Shown here: positions 16,307-25,776 of the stretch, piece after piece | How positions within the stretch are numbered: the first letter of the stretch is position 1 | How the letters are laid out: every line of letters starts with the position of its first letter | Assembly: GCF_900187565.1 (NCBI RefSeq) | Contig: NZ_FYED01000015.1 | Location: forward strand, 124,001 to 188,000 | Origin: Pseudomonas sp. Irchel 3A7 | GTDB taxonomy: Bacteria; Pseudomonadota; Gammaproteobacteria; Pseudomonadales; Pseudomonadaceae | Direction of reading: 5' to 3' | Length of the DNA stretch: 64,000 bases | Notes under the pieces: generated by a model | Told to the model about the DNA's origin: nothing | Seen by the model: the letters and a program-made list of their open reading frames with translations, nothing else | The model's database searches: none | Translations under genes and position numbers: made by a program

Positions 16307-18148
16307 TTACAGCCCGTCAAGCATCGCCTTGTTCCGCACTGCACCCTTGTCGGCACTGGTCGCCAGCAGCGCGTAGGCTTTCAGGGCAGTGGTCACTTTA
16401 CGTGGACGCACTTCCACCGGCTTCCAGCCTTTCTTGTCCTGCTCGACGCGGCGCGCAGCCAGTTCTTCGTCGCTGACCAACAGGTTGATCGAGCGGTTCG
16501 GAATGTCGATCAGCACTTTGTCGCCGTCCTGCACCAGGCCAATCGCGCCACCGGCTGCGGCTTCAGGCGAAGCGTGGCCGATGGACAGGCCCGAGGTGCC
16601 GCCGGAGAAACGACCGTCGGTGAGCAGGGCACAGGCTTTGCCCAGGCCCTTGGATTTCAGGTAGGAGGTCGGGTAGAGCATTTCCTGCATGCCCGGGCCG
16701 CCTTTCGGACCTTCGTAGCGAATGATGACGATGTCACCTTCCTTCACTTCGTCGGCGAGGATCCCGCGCACGGCGCTGTCCTGGCTTTCGAAGATCTTGG
16801 CGTTGCCTTCGAACACGTGGATCGACTCGTCGACGCCAGCGGTTTTCACCACGCAACCGTCCAGCGCGATGTTGCCGTACAGCACGGCCAGGCCGCCCTC
16901 TTTCGAATAGGCGTGCTCGACACTGCGGATGCAGCCGTTTTCACGGTCGTCGTCCAGGGTTTCCCAACGGGTCGACTGGCTGAACGCGGTTTGCGTCGGG
17001 ATGCCCGCAGGGCCGGCCTTGAAGAAGTGATGCACCGCTTCGTCGTCGGTCTGGGTGATGTCCCACTTGGCGATGGCTTCTTCCATGCTGCGGCTGTGCA
17101 CGGTCGGCAACTGCGTGTGCAGCAGGCCGCCACGGGCCAGGGAGCCGAGGATGCTGAAGATCCCGCCGGCACGGTGCACGTCTTCCATGTGGTACTTCTG
17201 GATGTTCGGCGCGACCTTGCACAGTTGCGGCACGTTGCGCGAAAGGCGGTCGATGTCGCGCAGGTCGAAATCGATCTCGGCTTCCTGGGCGGCGGCCAGC
17301 AAGTGCAGGATGGTGTTGGTGGAACCGCCCATGGCGATGTCCAGGGTCATGGCGTTTTCGAAGGCCTGGAAGTTGGCGATGTTGCGCGGCAGCACCGACT
17401 GATCGTTCTCGCCGTAGTAACGCTTGCACAGCTCGACGATGGTGCGACCGGCCTGCAGGAACAGCTGCTCACGGTCGCTGTGGGTGGCCAGGGTCGAACC
17501 GTTGCCCGGCAAGGCCAGGCCCAGGGCTTCGACCAGGCAGTTCATCGAGTTGGCGGTGAACATGCCGGAACACGAACCGCAGGTCGGGCAGGCGCTGCGC
17601 TCGTACTCGGCAACCTTCTCGTCAGAAGCGCTGGAGTCGGCGGCGATCACCATGGCGTCAACCAGATCCAGACCGTGGCTGGCCAGTTTGGTCTTGCCGG
17701 CTTCCATCGGGCCGCCGGATACGAAGATCACCGGGATGTTCAGGCGCAGGGCAGCCATCAGCATGCCCGGGGTGATCTTGTCGCAGTTGGAGATGCAGAC
17801 AATGGCGTCGGCGCAATGGGCGTTGACCATGTACTCGACGGAGTCGGCGATGATCTCGCGGCTCGGCAGCGAATAGAGCATGCCGTCATGGCCCATGGCG
17901 ATGCCGTCATCGACCGCGATGGTGTTGAATTCTTTTGCCACACCGCCGGCGCGTTCGATCTCGCGGGCGACCAGTTGACCCAGGTCCTTGAGGTGGACGT
18001 GGCCCGGTACGAACTGGGTGAAGGAGTTGGCAATGGCGATGATCGGCTTTTTGAAGTCGTCATCTTTCATCCCCGTCGCGCGCCACAGTGCGCGGGCGCC
18101 GGCCATGTTGCGGCCATGGGTGGATGTTTTCGAGCGGTAATCAGGCAT
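16307..18148 (-). CDS. ilvD: Dihydroxy-acid dehydratase
   Basis: Dehydrates 2,3-dihydroxy-isovalerate and 2,3-dihydroxy-3-methylvalerate to the 2-keto acids, the step before the last in valine and isoleucine synthesis; also feeds pantothenate. It has 613 residues, the full family length. It carries cysteines of the iron-sulfur cluster in CISNCDK and CPTCGSCSGMF. Other landmarks are IAMGHDGMLYSLPSREIIADSVEYM, GRFSGGTSG and IGHASPEAA. It starts MPDYRSKTST at 18148. It stands alone, with a strong terminator after it and 258 bases of non-coding DNA upstream that must hold its promoter. Confidence 0.97.
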   Translation of the reverse strand: MPDYRSKTSTHGRNMAGARALWRATGMKDDDFKKPIIAIANSFTQFVPGHVHLKDLGQLVAREIERAGGVAKEFNTIAVDDGIAMGHDGMLYSLPSREIIADSVEYMVNAHCADAIVCISNCDKITPGMLMAALRLNIPVIFVSGGPMEAGKTKLASHGLDLVDAMVIAADSSASDEKVAEYERSACPTCGSCSGMFTANSMNCLVEALGLALPGNGSTLATHSDREQLFLQAGRTIVELCKRYYGENDQSVLPRNIANFQAFENAMTLDIAMGGSTNTILHLLAAAQEAEIDFDLRDIDRLSRNVPQLCKVAPNIQKYHMEDVHRAGGIFSILGSLARGGLLHTQLPTVHSRSMEEAIAKWDITQTDDEAVHHFFKAGPAGIPTQTAFSQSTRWETLDDDRENGCIRSVEHAYSKEGGLAVLYGNIALDGCVVKTAGVDESIHVFEGNAKIFESQDSAVRGILADEVKEGDIVIIRYEGPKGGPGMQEMLYPTSYLKSKGLGKACALLTDGRFSGGTSGLSIGHASPEAAAGGAIGLVQDGDKVLIDIPNRSINLLVSDEELAARRVEQDKKGWKPVEVRPRKVTTALKAYALLATSADKGAVRNKAMLDGL

Positions 18149-18406
18149 GAAGCACTCCGGGCGGCTAATCAGGTATCAAAAGGGAAGTGAGCTTCTATTG
18201 ACGTCTGGATCACCCGGAAATGGCCGTGTGTCCGGAAGCTGCCGATAACTTTGCGGGATCGCCGCGCGCTTCAGCTTGAGCTCATAAACCCGCCGGGGGA
18301 TGACTGGCGATGAATGTCGCGATTCTACACGGCTGGCGGCTGGAGGGAATGCCGGGAAGTGTTGATCCAGTGTTGACGAAGCGTGCGGGGTGACGACTGG
18401 CTGCCG

Positions 18407-19618
18407 TTATTGGCTGTCCGGGCTGAGGAGCGCGCTTTTGCAACGGCTGTTGATGCGATAGCTCAAGACTAGCGCCAGCGTGCTCAGGGCGATGAAGCTG
18501 TAGCCGAGCGTATCGTGAACGGAGCCGGGGCTCAGACTGACGAGCGCGCTGATCAGCCCGCCGCAGATGAAGACCAGCATGCTGCCGGCCGCCGAGGCGG
18601 TCCCGGCGCTCTCCGGAAAAAGGGCCATGGCCCGAGAGGTGGCGGCCGGCCGCGCTATGGTGGTGCCAGCGGTGCAGATAATCATAGGAATCAGCACGGT
18701 CGAGGGCGACAGGGCAAACCGGCCCGAGATGTAGAGCATGCTCAAACCCGACAGCAGGATGAGGCTCAACCCGATGATGATCTGATGGTCATTTCCGATA
18801 CGGCGGCTCAACAGGGTCGCGATGGCTCCCCCGACCAGATAGGCCACTCCGTAGATCAGCAGGGTCAGCGAGAAGGCGTGGGGCGAGAGTTGAAGCCGCT
18901 CCATGAAAATCAGCGGTGAAATGACGATGAAAGAAAAATGGCAGGCGAAGGCAAAAGCCGAAATCAACCAATAACTCACAAACTCGAAGTCGCTGTAGAC
19001 CCGTCGATAGGATCGAATGAACTCAGGGGGGCCGCCCGTTGCACCTCCGTGGGTCTTTTCCAGGCTGAAGCAGGCACAGAGGAACACCCCGGCGGCAAGT
19101 GCCGAAAACACCATGAAACTGCCCGGCCAATCCAGCAGCTCTTGCAACACGGCACCGGCCAATGGCGAGACGGAAATGAAAATTCCGGTGGACATCACCA
19201 TGAGGATCCTGAGGCGATCACGCTCCACGCCTTCGAACAAATCCTGAACCAGCGCCTGTGCGAGTATGAAACAACCGCAGCCGAGGGCCTGGACCACACG
19301 GAATGTCAGGAACCAGCTGTACTCGCTGGACAGAACGCAACCCATCGCCCCGATGATCGAAATCGCTAATCCCGCCAGCAACAGCTTTTTACGCCCCATC
19401 GCATCCGACAGGGGGCCGATGAACAATTGTGACAATGAGATCCCGACCGCGAACAGGCTGATGGACAGCGCGATATCTTCGGGCGTGGTCCGAAAGTGAC
19501 GGGCTAATGCGGGGAAAGAGGGGAGTAGCACGTCGAGGCCGAACACGCCGAGCATCGTCATGGTCATCAGCAAGATAACGGCGGGTGCTTTTTTCTTGGG
19601 CGTTGCGGAGTGCGTCAT
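18407..19618 (-). CDS. Bcr/CflA-type MFS multidrug exporter
   Basis: Inner-membrane proton-driven exporter of 403 residues with about twelve helices. It carries the MFS motif GPLSDAMGRKKLLLAGL between helices 2 and 3, and the N-terminal LGVFGLDVLLPSFPALARHF typical of Bcr/CmlA drug exporters (a D in helix 1). Helix 5 has the antiporter-like GIFISVSPLAGAVLQELLDWPGSF. It has no operon partner: ilvD is 258 bases downstream and rlmI 175 bases upstream, both apparently separate units. Substrate cannot be read from sequence; chloramphenicol, bicyclomycin or sulfonamide export are known for relatives. Confidence 0.83.
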   Translation of the reverse strand: MTHSATPKKKAPAVILLMTMTMLGVFGLDVLLPSFPALARHFRTTPEDIALSISLFAVGISLSQLFIGPLSDAMGRKKLLLAGLAISIIGAMGCVLSSEYSWFLTFRVVQALGCGCFILAQALVQDLFEGVERDRLRILMVMSTGIFISVSPLAGAVLQELLDWPGSFMVFSALAAGVFLCACFSLEKTHGGATGGPPEFIRSYRRVYSDFEFVSYWLISAFAFACHFSFIVISPLIFMERLQLSPHAFSLTLLIYGVAYLVGGAIATLLSRRIGNDHQIIIGLSLILLSGLSMLYISGRFALSPSTVLIPMIICTAGTTIARPAATSRAMALFPESAGTASAAGSMLVFICGGLISALVSLSPGSVHDTLGYSFIALSTLALVLSYRINSRCKSALLSPDSQ

Positions 19619-19747
19619 CGGTCAGGCAGCTCGATCCGTGAGAGGTGATCGAGCGTCGATTTGACGACAGGAAAAGTCAACGGGGGGGAGGTAGGAACGA
19701 TCCTGATCAGCTGTCGGAATGTTCTTGTCCGTGTTGTTCACTGCAAT

Positions 19748-19785
19748 CCGCGCCCATTTTGGAAGGCATTCCACGATGGGCGCGG
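19748..19785. terminator. Possible hairpin terminator downstream of rlmI
   Basis: A perfect ten-base inverted repeat CCGCGCCCAT / ATGGGCGCGG (19748-19757 and 19776-19785) with an 18-base loop begins nine bases past the rlmI stop. No T-run follows on the minus strand, so it is a stem without the full intrinsic terminator signature. Confidence 0.45.
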
Positions 19786-19793
19786 CGTACGGT

Positions 19794-20990
19794 TTAGCTG
19801 TTTGGCAGCAACCGGCAGGTAATGCTCTTGATGTAGCGGGTTTCAGGGATGGCAGGATGCACCGGATGGTCCGGACCCTGACCGCCGCGTTCCAGCATCT
19901 GGATGTTGCGATCCAGGTGGCGGGCGCTGGTCAGCAGGATGTTCTGCAGGTCGTCTTCCGGCAGGTGCATCGAGCAGGAGGCGCTGAACAGGATGCCGTC
20001 CTTGGTCAGCAGGCGCATGGCTTGCTCGTTCAGGCGGCGGTAGGCGCCTTCGCCGTTTTTCATGTCTTTCTTGCGTTTGATGAACGCCGGCGGGTCGGCC
20101 ACGATTACGTCAAAGCGTTCTTCGCTGGCTTTCAGTTCTTTGAGGGCTTCGAATACATCGCCTTCGATGCAGGTCATTTTCTCGGCGAAGCCATTCAGCG
20201 CGGCGTTGCGCTCGACGCCGTCGAGGGCGAAGGCCGATGCGTCGACACAGAACACTTCGCTGGCGCCGAACGCCGCCGCTTGCACGCCCCAGCCGCCGAT
20301 GTAGCTGTACAGGTCCAGTACGCGCTTGCCCTTGGCATACGGTGCAAGGCGTGCGCGGTTCATGCGGTGATCGTAGAACCAGCCGGTTTTCTGGCCCTGA
20401 ATGACCGGTGCTTCGAACTTCACGCCATTCTCTTCCAGTGCTACCCATTCCGGCACCAGGCCGAACACGGTTTCGACGTAGCGGTTCAGGCCTTCGGCGT
20501 CACGGGCGGCGGAGTCGTTCTTGAACAGAATGCCGCTCGGCTTGAGCACCTGGGTCAGCGCCGCGATCACGTCGTCCTTGTGGGCTTCCATGGTCGCCGA
20601 AGCGATCTGCACCACCAGGATGTCGCCGAAGCGGTCGACCACCAGACCCGGCAGCAGATCGGAATCGCCGTAGACCAGGCGATAGAACGGCTTGTCGAAC
20701 AGGCGATCGCGCAGCGACAGGGCCACGTTCAGGCGATGCACCAGCAGCGACTTGTCCAGCGGTAACTTGATGTCGCGCGACAGCAGGCGGGCGCAGATGA
20801 GGTTGTTCGGGCTCATGGCGACGATGCCCAGCGGCTTGCCGCCGGCGGCTTCGAGGATCGCCTGATCGCCGGCCTTGAAACCGTGCAAAGGGGTCGCCGC
20901 TACATCGATTTCGTTGCTATAGACCCACAAATGACCGTTGCGCAGACGGCGGTCGGCGTTGGCTTTGAGGCGCAGGCTAGGCAGGGACAT
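19794..20990 (-). CDS. rlmI: 23S rRNA m5C1962 methyltransferase RlmI-like
   Basis: SAM-dependent class I RNA methyltransferase of the RlmI/YccW family, which methylates C1962 of 23S rRNA. It has 398 residues. The N-terminal PUA-like domain (MSLPSLRLKANADRRLRNGHLWVYSNE) is followed by an EEHEAD-like middle part. The Rossmann domain shows VLDLYSYIGGWGVQAAAFGA (SAM loop), VADPPAFIKRKKD (motif IV) and SCSMHL (motif VI region). The frame is open to 21125, but ATG 20990 has GGAG nine bases upstream and gives the family N-terminus. Divergent from the HDOD gene. Confidence 0.9.
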   Translation of the reverse strand: MSLPSLRLKANADRRLRNGHLWVYSNEIDVAATPLHGFKAGDQAILEAAGGKPLGIVAMSPNNLICARLLSRDIKLPLDKSLLVHRLNVALSLRDRLFDKPFYRLVYGDSDLLPGLVVDRFGDILVVQIASATMEAHKDDVIAALTQVLKPSGILFKNDSAARDAEGLNRYVETVFGLVPEWVALEENGVKFEAPVIQGQKTGWFYDHRMNRARLAPYAKGKRVLDLYSYIGGWGVQAAAFGASEVFCVDASAFALDGVERNAALNGFAEKMTCIEGDVFEALKELKASEERFDVIVADPPAFIKRKKDMKNGEGAYRRLNEQAMRLLTKDGILFSASCSMHLPEDDLQNILLTSARHLDRNIQMLERGGQGPDHPVHPAIPETRYIKSITCRLLPNS

Positions 20991-21168
20991 GACGTCGCTC
21001 CGGAAAAAAGAGCGGGAGTATAGCGTGTTGCGCAAGGCCACGGCGTTGTGGATAGACATGCGGTGAGTCAGGTTCAGCGTTAGATGAAACTTTAGCCGAT
21101 GGACCGGCCAAGGTGTCGGATCCAACGTTTAGAAGCTAGAATCTGCGCCTGGCCCAGAGTGTGTACTT

Positions 21169-22032
21169 ATGTCCCAAGAGTTGACTCCCGAACAAATCCA
21201 GCAATCCCTGCAAGGCATCAGCGTGCCGGCCCAACCGCAGATCATGGTGGATCTGCAGATGGAGCAGTACATGCCCGACCCGGATCTGGACGTGATCGCG
21301 AAGCTGATTTCCCAGGACCCGGGTCTCTCCGGTGCCTTGCTGAAAATCGTCAACTCGCCGTATTACGGTTTGACCAACAAGATCGCCTCGATCCAGCGCG
21401 CGGTGAATCTGCTGGGCAGCCGCTCGATCATCAACCTGATCAACGCGCAGTCGATCAAGGGTGAGATGAACGACGAAACCATCGTTACCTTGAACCGTTT
21501 CTGGGACACCGCGCAGGACGTCGCGATGACCTGCCTGACCCTGGCCAAGCGCATCGGGGTCCAGTCCGGCGACGAAGCGTACGCCCTGGGTCTGTTCCAC
21601 GACTGTGGCGTTCCGCTGATGCTCCAGCGTTTTCCCGAATACATGACGGTGCTGGAACAGGCCTACGCCAACGCCGGTCCCGATTGCCGGGTGGTCGACA
21701 CCGAGAACCAGGCGTTCAACACCAACCACGCGGTGGTCGGCTATTACACGGCCAAATCCTGGCGTCTGCCGGACCACGTCACGGCTGCAATCGCCAATCA
21801 CCACAATGCCCTGGCGATCTTCAGCGATGAGTCGTCGCGCAACAGCTCGCTGAAGAACCTGCTGGCGATCCTGAAGATGGCCGAGCACATTTGTGCGTCC
21901 TACCGGGTGCTGGGCAACCAGACCGAAGACCATGAGTGGAACAGCATCGCGCATCTGGTGCTCGATTACGTCGGCCTCTCGGACTACGATTTCGAGACCC
22001 TCAAACAGACGATCCGCGACCTCCATGCCTGA
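21169..22032 (+). CDS. HDOD-domain signalling protein
   Basis: HDOD proteins are HD-fold relatives lacking phosphodiesterase activity and act as signalling or regulatory scaffolds. It has 287 residues. The N-terminal half carries LISQDPGLSGALLKIVNSPYYGL and SIQRAVNLLGSRSIINLI, diagnostic HDOD segments. The middle has ALGLFHDCGVPLML, where the HD pair is read as HDCG. Residues 170-285 are helical. Its last eight bases overlap mutM, so the two are translationally coupled, an arrangement I recall from other pseudomonads. The target process is unknown; a link to DNA repair is only suggested by the overlap. Confidence 0.88.
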   Translation: MSQELTPEQIQQSLQGISVPAQPQIMVDLQMEQYMPDPDLDVIAKLISQDPGLSGALLKIVNSPYYGLTNKIASIQRAVNLLGSRSIINLINAQSIKGEMNDETIVTLNRFWDTAQDVAMTCLTLAKRIGVQSGDEAYALGLFHDCGVPLMLQRFPEYMTVLEQAYANAGPDCRVVDTENQAFNTNHAVVGYYTAKSWRLPDHVTAAIANHHNALAIFSDESSRNSSLKNLLAILKMAEHICASYRVLGNQTEDHEWNSIAHLVLDYVGLSDYDFETLKQTIRDLHA

Positions 22033-22837
22033 ACTGCCAGAAGTCGAAACCACCCGCCGTGGCATTGCCCCGCACCTGGAAGGACAGCGCGTCAGCCGGG
22101 TGATCGTGCGTGATCGCCGCCTGCGCTGGCCGATTCCCGAAGATCTTGATGTGCGCCTGTCCGGCCAGCGCATCGTGCTGGTGGAGCGGCGCGCCAAGTA
22201 CCTGCTGATCAATGCTGAAGTCGGCACCTTGATCAGCCATTTGGGCATGTCGGGGAATTTGCGTCTGGTGGAAGTCGGCCTGCCCGCGGCCAAGCACGAG
22301 CATGTGGACATCGAACTGGAGTCGGGCCTGGCCCTGCGATACACAGACCCACGCCGGTTTGGCGCGATGCTCTGGAGTCTCGACCCGCTCAATCATGAAC
22401 TGTTGATTCGCCTGGGGCCGGAGCCGCTGACCGACCTGTTCGACGGCGAACGCTTGTTCCAGCTGTCTCGCGGGCGTTCGATGGCGGTCAAGCCGTTCAT
22501 CATGGACAACGCGGTGGTGGTCGGCGTCGGCAATATCTACGCGACGGAAGCGCTGTTCGCCGCTGGTATCGACCCGCGGCGGGAGGCCAAGAGCATTTCC
22601 CGTGCGCGCTACCTGAAGCTGGCGATCGAAATCAAACGCATCCTGGCCGCCGCCATCGAGCGCGGCGGTACCACGCTGCGGGACTTTATCGGGGGTGACG
22701 GTCAGCCGGGCTACTTCCAGCAGGAGCTGTTCGTGTACGGCCGGGGTGCCGAGCACTGCAAAGTCTGTGGTACGCAATTGCGCGAAGTGAAGCTCGGGCA
22801 GCGCGCCAGCGTCTTTTGCCCGCGCTGCCAGAGCTGA
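22025..22837 (+). CDS. mutM: Formamidopyrimidine-DNA glycosylase
   Basis: Base-excision repair enzyme that removes 8-oxoguanine and FaPy lesions and nicks the abasic site. It has 270 residues. It starts MPELPEVETTRRG, with Pro2 the Schiff-base nucleophile and Glu3 catalytic. The N-terminal domain includes LISHLGMSGNL. The helix-two-turn-helix has VVVGVGNIYATEALFAAGI. The C-terminal zinc finger is CKVCGTQ...FCPRC. The true start is ATG 22025; the longer open frame is read inside the HDOD gene. A REPIN follows before the convergent ferredoxin. Confidence 0.97.
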   Translation: MPELPEVETTRRGIAPHLEGQRVSRVIVRDRRLRWPIPEDLDVRLSGQRIVLVERRAKYLLINAEVGTLISHLGMSGNLRLVEVGLPAAKHEHVDIELESGLALRYTDPRRFGAMLWSLDPLNHELLIRLGPEPLTDLFDGERLFQLSRGRSMAVKPFIMDNAVVVGVGNIYATEALFAAGIDPRREAKSISRARYLKLAIEIKRILAAAIERGGTTLRDFIGGDGQPGYFQQELFVYGRGAEHCKVCGTQLREVKLGQRASVFCPRCQS

Positions 22838-22987
22838 AACGCCGACGGTCTAGGGTGGGGGGCGCAGGGCCAGCATTGGTGGTCGACCCGGCGAAAGCGG
22901 CGTTCGCGCGGTGCCTGGGGTGTATCGGGGAGGGGTTTGAGCAGCGGGAGTAAAGTCAGTTACATCTTGGGTGAAGCTGATGACGCC

Positions 22988-23080
22988 TTCGCGAGCAGGC
23001 TCGCTCCCATAGTAGATCCAGGGTGTTTTCACTTTTGATTAAAAACACAGATCAAATGTGGGAGCGAGCCTGCTCGCGAA
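22988..23080. repeat. REPIN
   Basis: Arms 22988-23009 and 23057-23080 are inverted, with an AT-rich spacer. It is located in the 268-base gap between convergent mutM and the ferredoxin gene; I see nothing else in that gap. Confidence 0.9.
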
Positions 23081-23105
23081 AGCGTCGGCACAGACAATTG
23101 AGGTC

Positions 23106-23357
23106 TCACGCCTTTCCGGTAATCTTCCGGTACTTCTCCATCAACTGCTCTTGAGTCTCCGGATGGGCTTCGTCCAGCGGAATGCAATCCACCGGGCAGA
23201 CCTGTTGGCACTGCGGTTCATCGTAGTGGCCGACGCACTGTGTGCACAGGTTCGGGTCGATCACGTAGATCTCCTCGCCTTGGGAAATGGCGGCGTTCGG
23301 GCACTCGGGTTCGCAGACGTCGCAGTTGATGCAATCGTCGGTGATGATCAGGGACAT
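23106..23357 (-). CDS. YfhL-type 2[4Fe-4S] ferredoxin
   Basis: Small electron carrier, 83 residues. The first cluster motif is CINCDVCEPECP, the second CTQCVGHYDEPQCQQVCPVDC, where the second motif has the eight-residue insertion between its second and third cysteines seen in the Allochromatium/YfhL type. It sits directly downstream of coaD on the same strand. I recall the same coaD-ferredoxin order in P. aeruginosa. Redox partner not known. Confidence 0.92.
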   Translation of the reverse strand: MSLIITDDCINCDVCEPECPNAAISQGEEIYVIDPNLCTQCVGHYDEPQCQQVCPVDCIPLDEAHPETQEQLMEKYRKITGKA

Positions 23358-23502
23358 GCTAACTCCAGCCAGGGCGGCAGGCCCGGGCGCAATAAATCAA
23401 TGCGTGTAATTGTGCCGCATTGGCGCTGCAGGAGCCAGCATGCTGGCGATGAACGAGAGGGCGCCCCGTTCTTCCAGGCGGCCCTCGTTACCGTTAACGT
23501 CC

Positions 23503-23527
23503 TTCGCGAGCAGGCTCGCTCCCACAG
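23503..23527. repeat. Single REP arm
   Basis: One TTCGCGAGCAGGCTCGCTCCC arm without a mirrored copy nearby. It lies just after the coaD stop. Confidence 0.85.
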
Positions 23528-23538
23528 TTACAGAAGAA

Positions 23539-24018
23539 TTACTTCTTGAATCGCAGGGTCAGGGCATCCGCCACCGCAGGGTGCACGAACTTGGTGATAT
23601 CACCGCCCAACGCTGCAATTTCACGGACCAGCGTCGAGGAAATGAACGAATAACGCTCGGAAGGGGTTAGAAACAGACTTTCCACATCCGGGGCCAGTTG
23701 CCGGTTCATGTTGGCCAGCTGGAACTCGTACTCGAAGTCCGAGACCGCGCGCAAACCACGCAGGAACACGTTGGCGTTCTGCTCTTTGGCGAAATGCGCC
23801 AGCAGTGTGGAGAAGCCGACGACTTCAACGTTCGGCAAATGTTTGGTGACCTCGCGGGCCAGCTCCACACGCTGTTCCAGAGGAAACAACGGGTTTTTCT
23901 TCGGGCTGGCGGCGACAGCAATGATCACGTGATCGAACAGGCGCGCGGCGCGTTCGACCAGATCGCCATGGCCCTTGGTAATAGGGTCGAAGGTACCTGG
24001 GTACAACACTCGGTTCAT
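23539..24018 (-). CDS. coaD: Phosphopantetheine adenylyltransferase
   Basis: Transfers AMP from ATP to 4'-phosphopantetheine, the step before the last of coenzyme A synthesis. It has 159 residues, the normal length. It shows YPGTFDPITKGH (nucleotidyltransferase TxGH site), LRGLRAVSDFEYEFQLANMNR (substrate site) and SFISSTLVREIA (ISSTxxR). Starts MNRVLYPG at 24018. It is followed by the ferredoxin gene after a single REP arm. Confidence 0.97.
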   Translation of the reverse strand: MNRVLYPGTFDPITKGHGDLVERAARLFDHVIIAVAASPKKNPLFPLEQRVELAREVTKHLPNVEVVGFSTLLAHFAKEQNANVFLRGLRAVSDFEYEFQLANMNRQLAPDVESLFLTPSERYSFISSTLVREIAALGGDITKFVHPAVADALTLRFKK

Positions 24019-24133
24019 CGCGTCGTCCTGGCGGGAGTGCGTTGGGGAGTCGGATGGTATCGCAGCATTACCGGTCGGCCAAGTCGCCTGTTGGGTAAGA
24101 AAGCACTATAGACGATGAGAATGTTCGTCGTTT

Positions 24134-25729
24134 TCATGGGTTTTTTAAACGTTCAGCGAGAGAAGTCGCCAGCTGTGCCGTCAGGCCGTAGACCGACAAT
24201 TGCGGGTTTGCGCCAATGCTGGTGGGGAACATCGAGCCGTCGTGGATCGACAGATTGCCCAGCTGATGATGCCGGCCGAGGCTGTCGGTCACGGCGGTTT
24301 TCGGGTCTTCGCCCATGGCACAACCGCCCATCACATGGGCGCTGCCCAGCCGCGTGCGAAACAGCTCCAGGCTGAGGCCGTCTATCAATTTGCGCGCTTC
24401 GCCAAGGCTTTTTACATAGTGCGCATCAGCGTGCATCGGCATCACGGCTTTGGCGCCACCGGCGAACTGGATCTCGGCCATGCTGTGGAACGCCCGGCGC
24501 AAACCCTCCCAGACATAGGGTGAAACCTGGTAATCGAGTACCGGCGTACCGTCCCCCCGCAGTTCGACACTGCCGCCGGGGCTGTCCGGGTGGAAACCAT
24601 CGCGCAGCAACGCGAGCATGGCGTGGGTGTGCGGCAGGTTGGCCATGTGTTGCGCATTCTCCTGGCCGAAACCGCCGAGCAGTGTCGCTGCCAACGCCGG
24701 GTGCAGCGGCGGAACCTCCAATTTGTAGCCCATCTTGCCGGTGGTGCCGTCCAGCCATTGGAAGTGGTCGGAATAGATCGACTGCGGCGCCCCGTAAAAC
24801 GGGTTGATCACCTCGTCGAACAGCCCCGCGGACATGTTCACCACATGCAGAAAGGTCCGTTTGCCCAGCCGTTGGTGCGGATCAGGCGCGTTGGAGCGCA
24901 ACAGCAGTGCCGGGCTGTTGATCCCGCCGCCGGCCAGCACGTAATGCCGGGCCTTGACCGTAATGCGGTGACCGGTGGGCTCGACGCAGCGCTCATCCAT
25001 CGCCACGCATTGCAGTCCAGTGACCTTGTCACCGCTGATAAGAAGTTTTTCGGCACGGGCCAGGTACAGCAGCTCGCCACCCTTTTCCAGGGTGGCGGGA
25101 ATGGTGGTGACCAGCATCGATTGCTTGGCGTTGGTCGGGCAGCCCATGCCGCAGTAACCGATGTTCCAGCAGCCGCGCACATTGCGCGGGATCACGTGCC
25201 AGCTGTAACCGAGTTTTTCACAGCCCTTGCGGATCACATCGTTGTTAGCGTTGGGTGGAACCATCCACGGCGCGATGCCCAGGCGTTGTTCCATTTTCTC
25301 GAACCACGGGGCCATTTCAGCCGTACTGTGACCCTTCACATTGTGCTCTTGGGCCCAGTGCTCCAGGGTCGACTCGGGCGTGCGGAAGCTGGAGGTCCAG
25401 TTGATCAACGTGGTACCGCCCACCGCCCGCCCCTGGAGGATGGTGATCGCGCCGTCCTTGCTCATGCGCCCGATGCCTTCCTGATAGAGGTTGGCGTAGG
25501 CCTGATCTTCGAGCAGCTTGAAGTCGCTACTGGTCTTGAGCGGGCCTTCTTCGATCAGCAGTACTTTGTAGCCGGCTGCGCTGAGGATTTCAGCGGTGGT
25601 CCCGCCGCCGGCGCCGCTGCCGATGATTGCCACATCCGCTTCGAGGGTCAGGTCCTGGGTCAGTCGGGAGCCGTCATGGGTTTTCCAGCCACGGGCCATG
25701 CCTTCGCGGAACGGGTCGGGTACGGGCAT
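24134..25729 (-). CDS. laoA: GMC-family FAD alcohol dehydrogenase (LaoA-like)
   Basis: FAD-dependent oxidoreductase of the GMC family, 531 residues. The FAD-binding GSGAGGGTTAEIL begins at residue 37. GRAVGGTTLINW and the C-terminal GCAMGEDPKTAVTDSLGRHHQLGNLSIHDGSMFPTS complete the cofactor site. By position next to coaD, and with a Tat lipoprotein, an aldehyde dehydrogenase and a TetR gene, it matches the P. aeruginosa LaoA dehydrogenase for long-chain alcohols. It lacks a signal peptide; gluconate-dehydrogenase-type partners carry such enzymes out by piggyback on the Tat subunit, here laoC. A REPIN separates laoC from laoA. Substrate is inferred. Confidence 0.82.
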   Translation of the reverse strand: MPVPDPFREGMARGWKTHDGSRLTQDLTLEADVAIIGSGAGGGTTAEILSAAGYKVLLIEEGPLKTSSDFKLLEDQAYANLYQEGIGRMSKDGAITILQGRAVGGTTLINWTSSFRTPESTLEHWAQEHNVKGHSTAEMAPWFEKMEQRLGIAPWMVPPNANNDVIRKGCEKLGYSWHVIPRNVRGCWNIGYCGMGCPTNAKQSMLVTTIPATLEKGGELLYLARAEKLLISGDKVTGLQCVAMDERCVEPTGHRITVKARHYVLAGGGINSPALLLRSNAPDPHQRLGKRTFLHVVNMSAGLFDEVINPFYGAPQSIYSDHFQWLDGTTGKMGYKLEVPPLHPALAATLLGGFGQENAQHMANLPHTHAMLALLRDGFHPDSPGGSVELRGDGTPVLDYQVSPYVWEGLRRAFHSMAEIQFAGGAKAVMPMHADAHYVKSLGEARKLIDGLSLELFRTRLGSAHVMGGCAMGEDPKTAVTDSLGRHHQLGNLSIHDGSMFPTSIGANPQLSVYGLTAQLATSLAERLKNP

Positions 25730-25776
25730 CTTCAGGTTCTCTTGTTGTTATGGTTTGAATCAGCGGTGCTCATTCG

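Noticed and set aside
16112..18190. 692-codon open frame on the plus strand
   Set aside because: It is the mirror of ilvD on the opposite strand, an effect of high GC at third codon positions. It begins in REP sequence and has no protein-family features.
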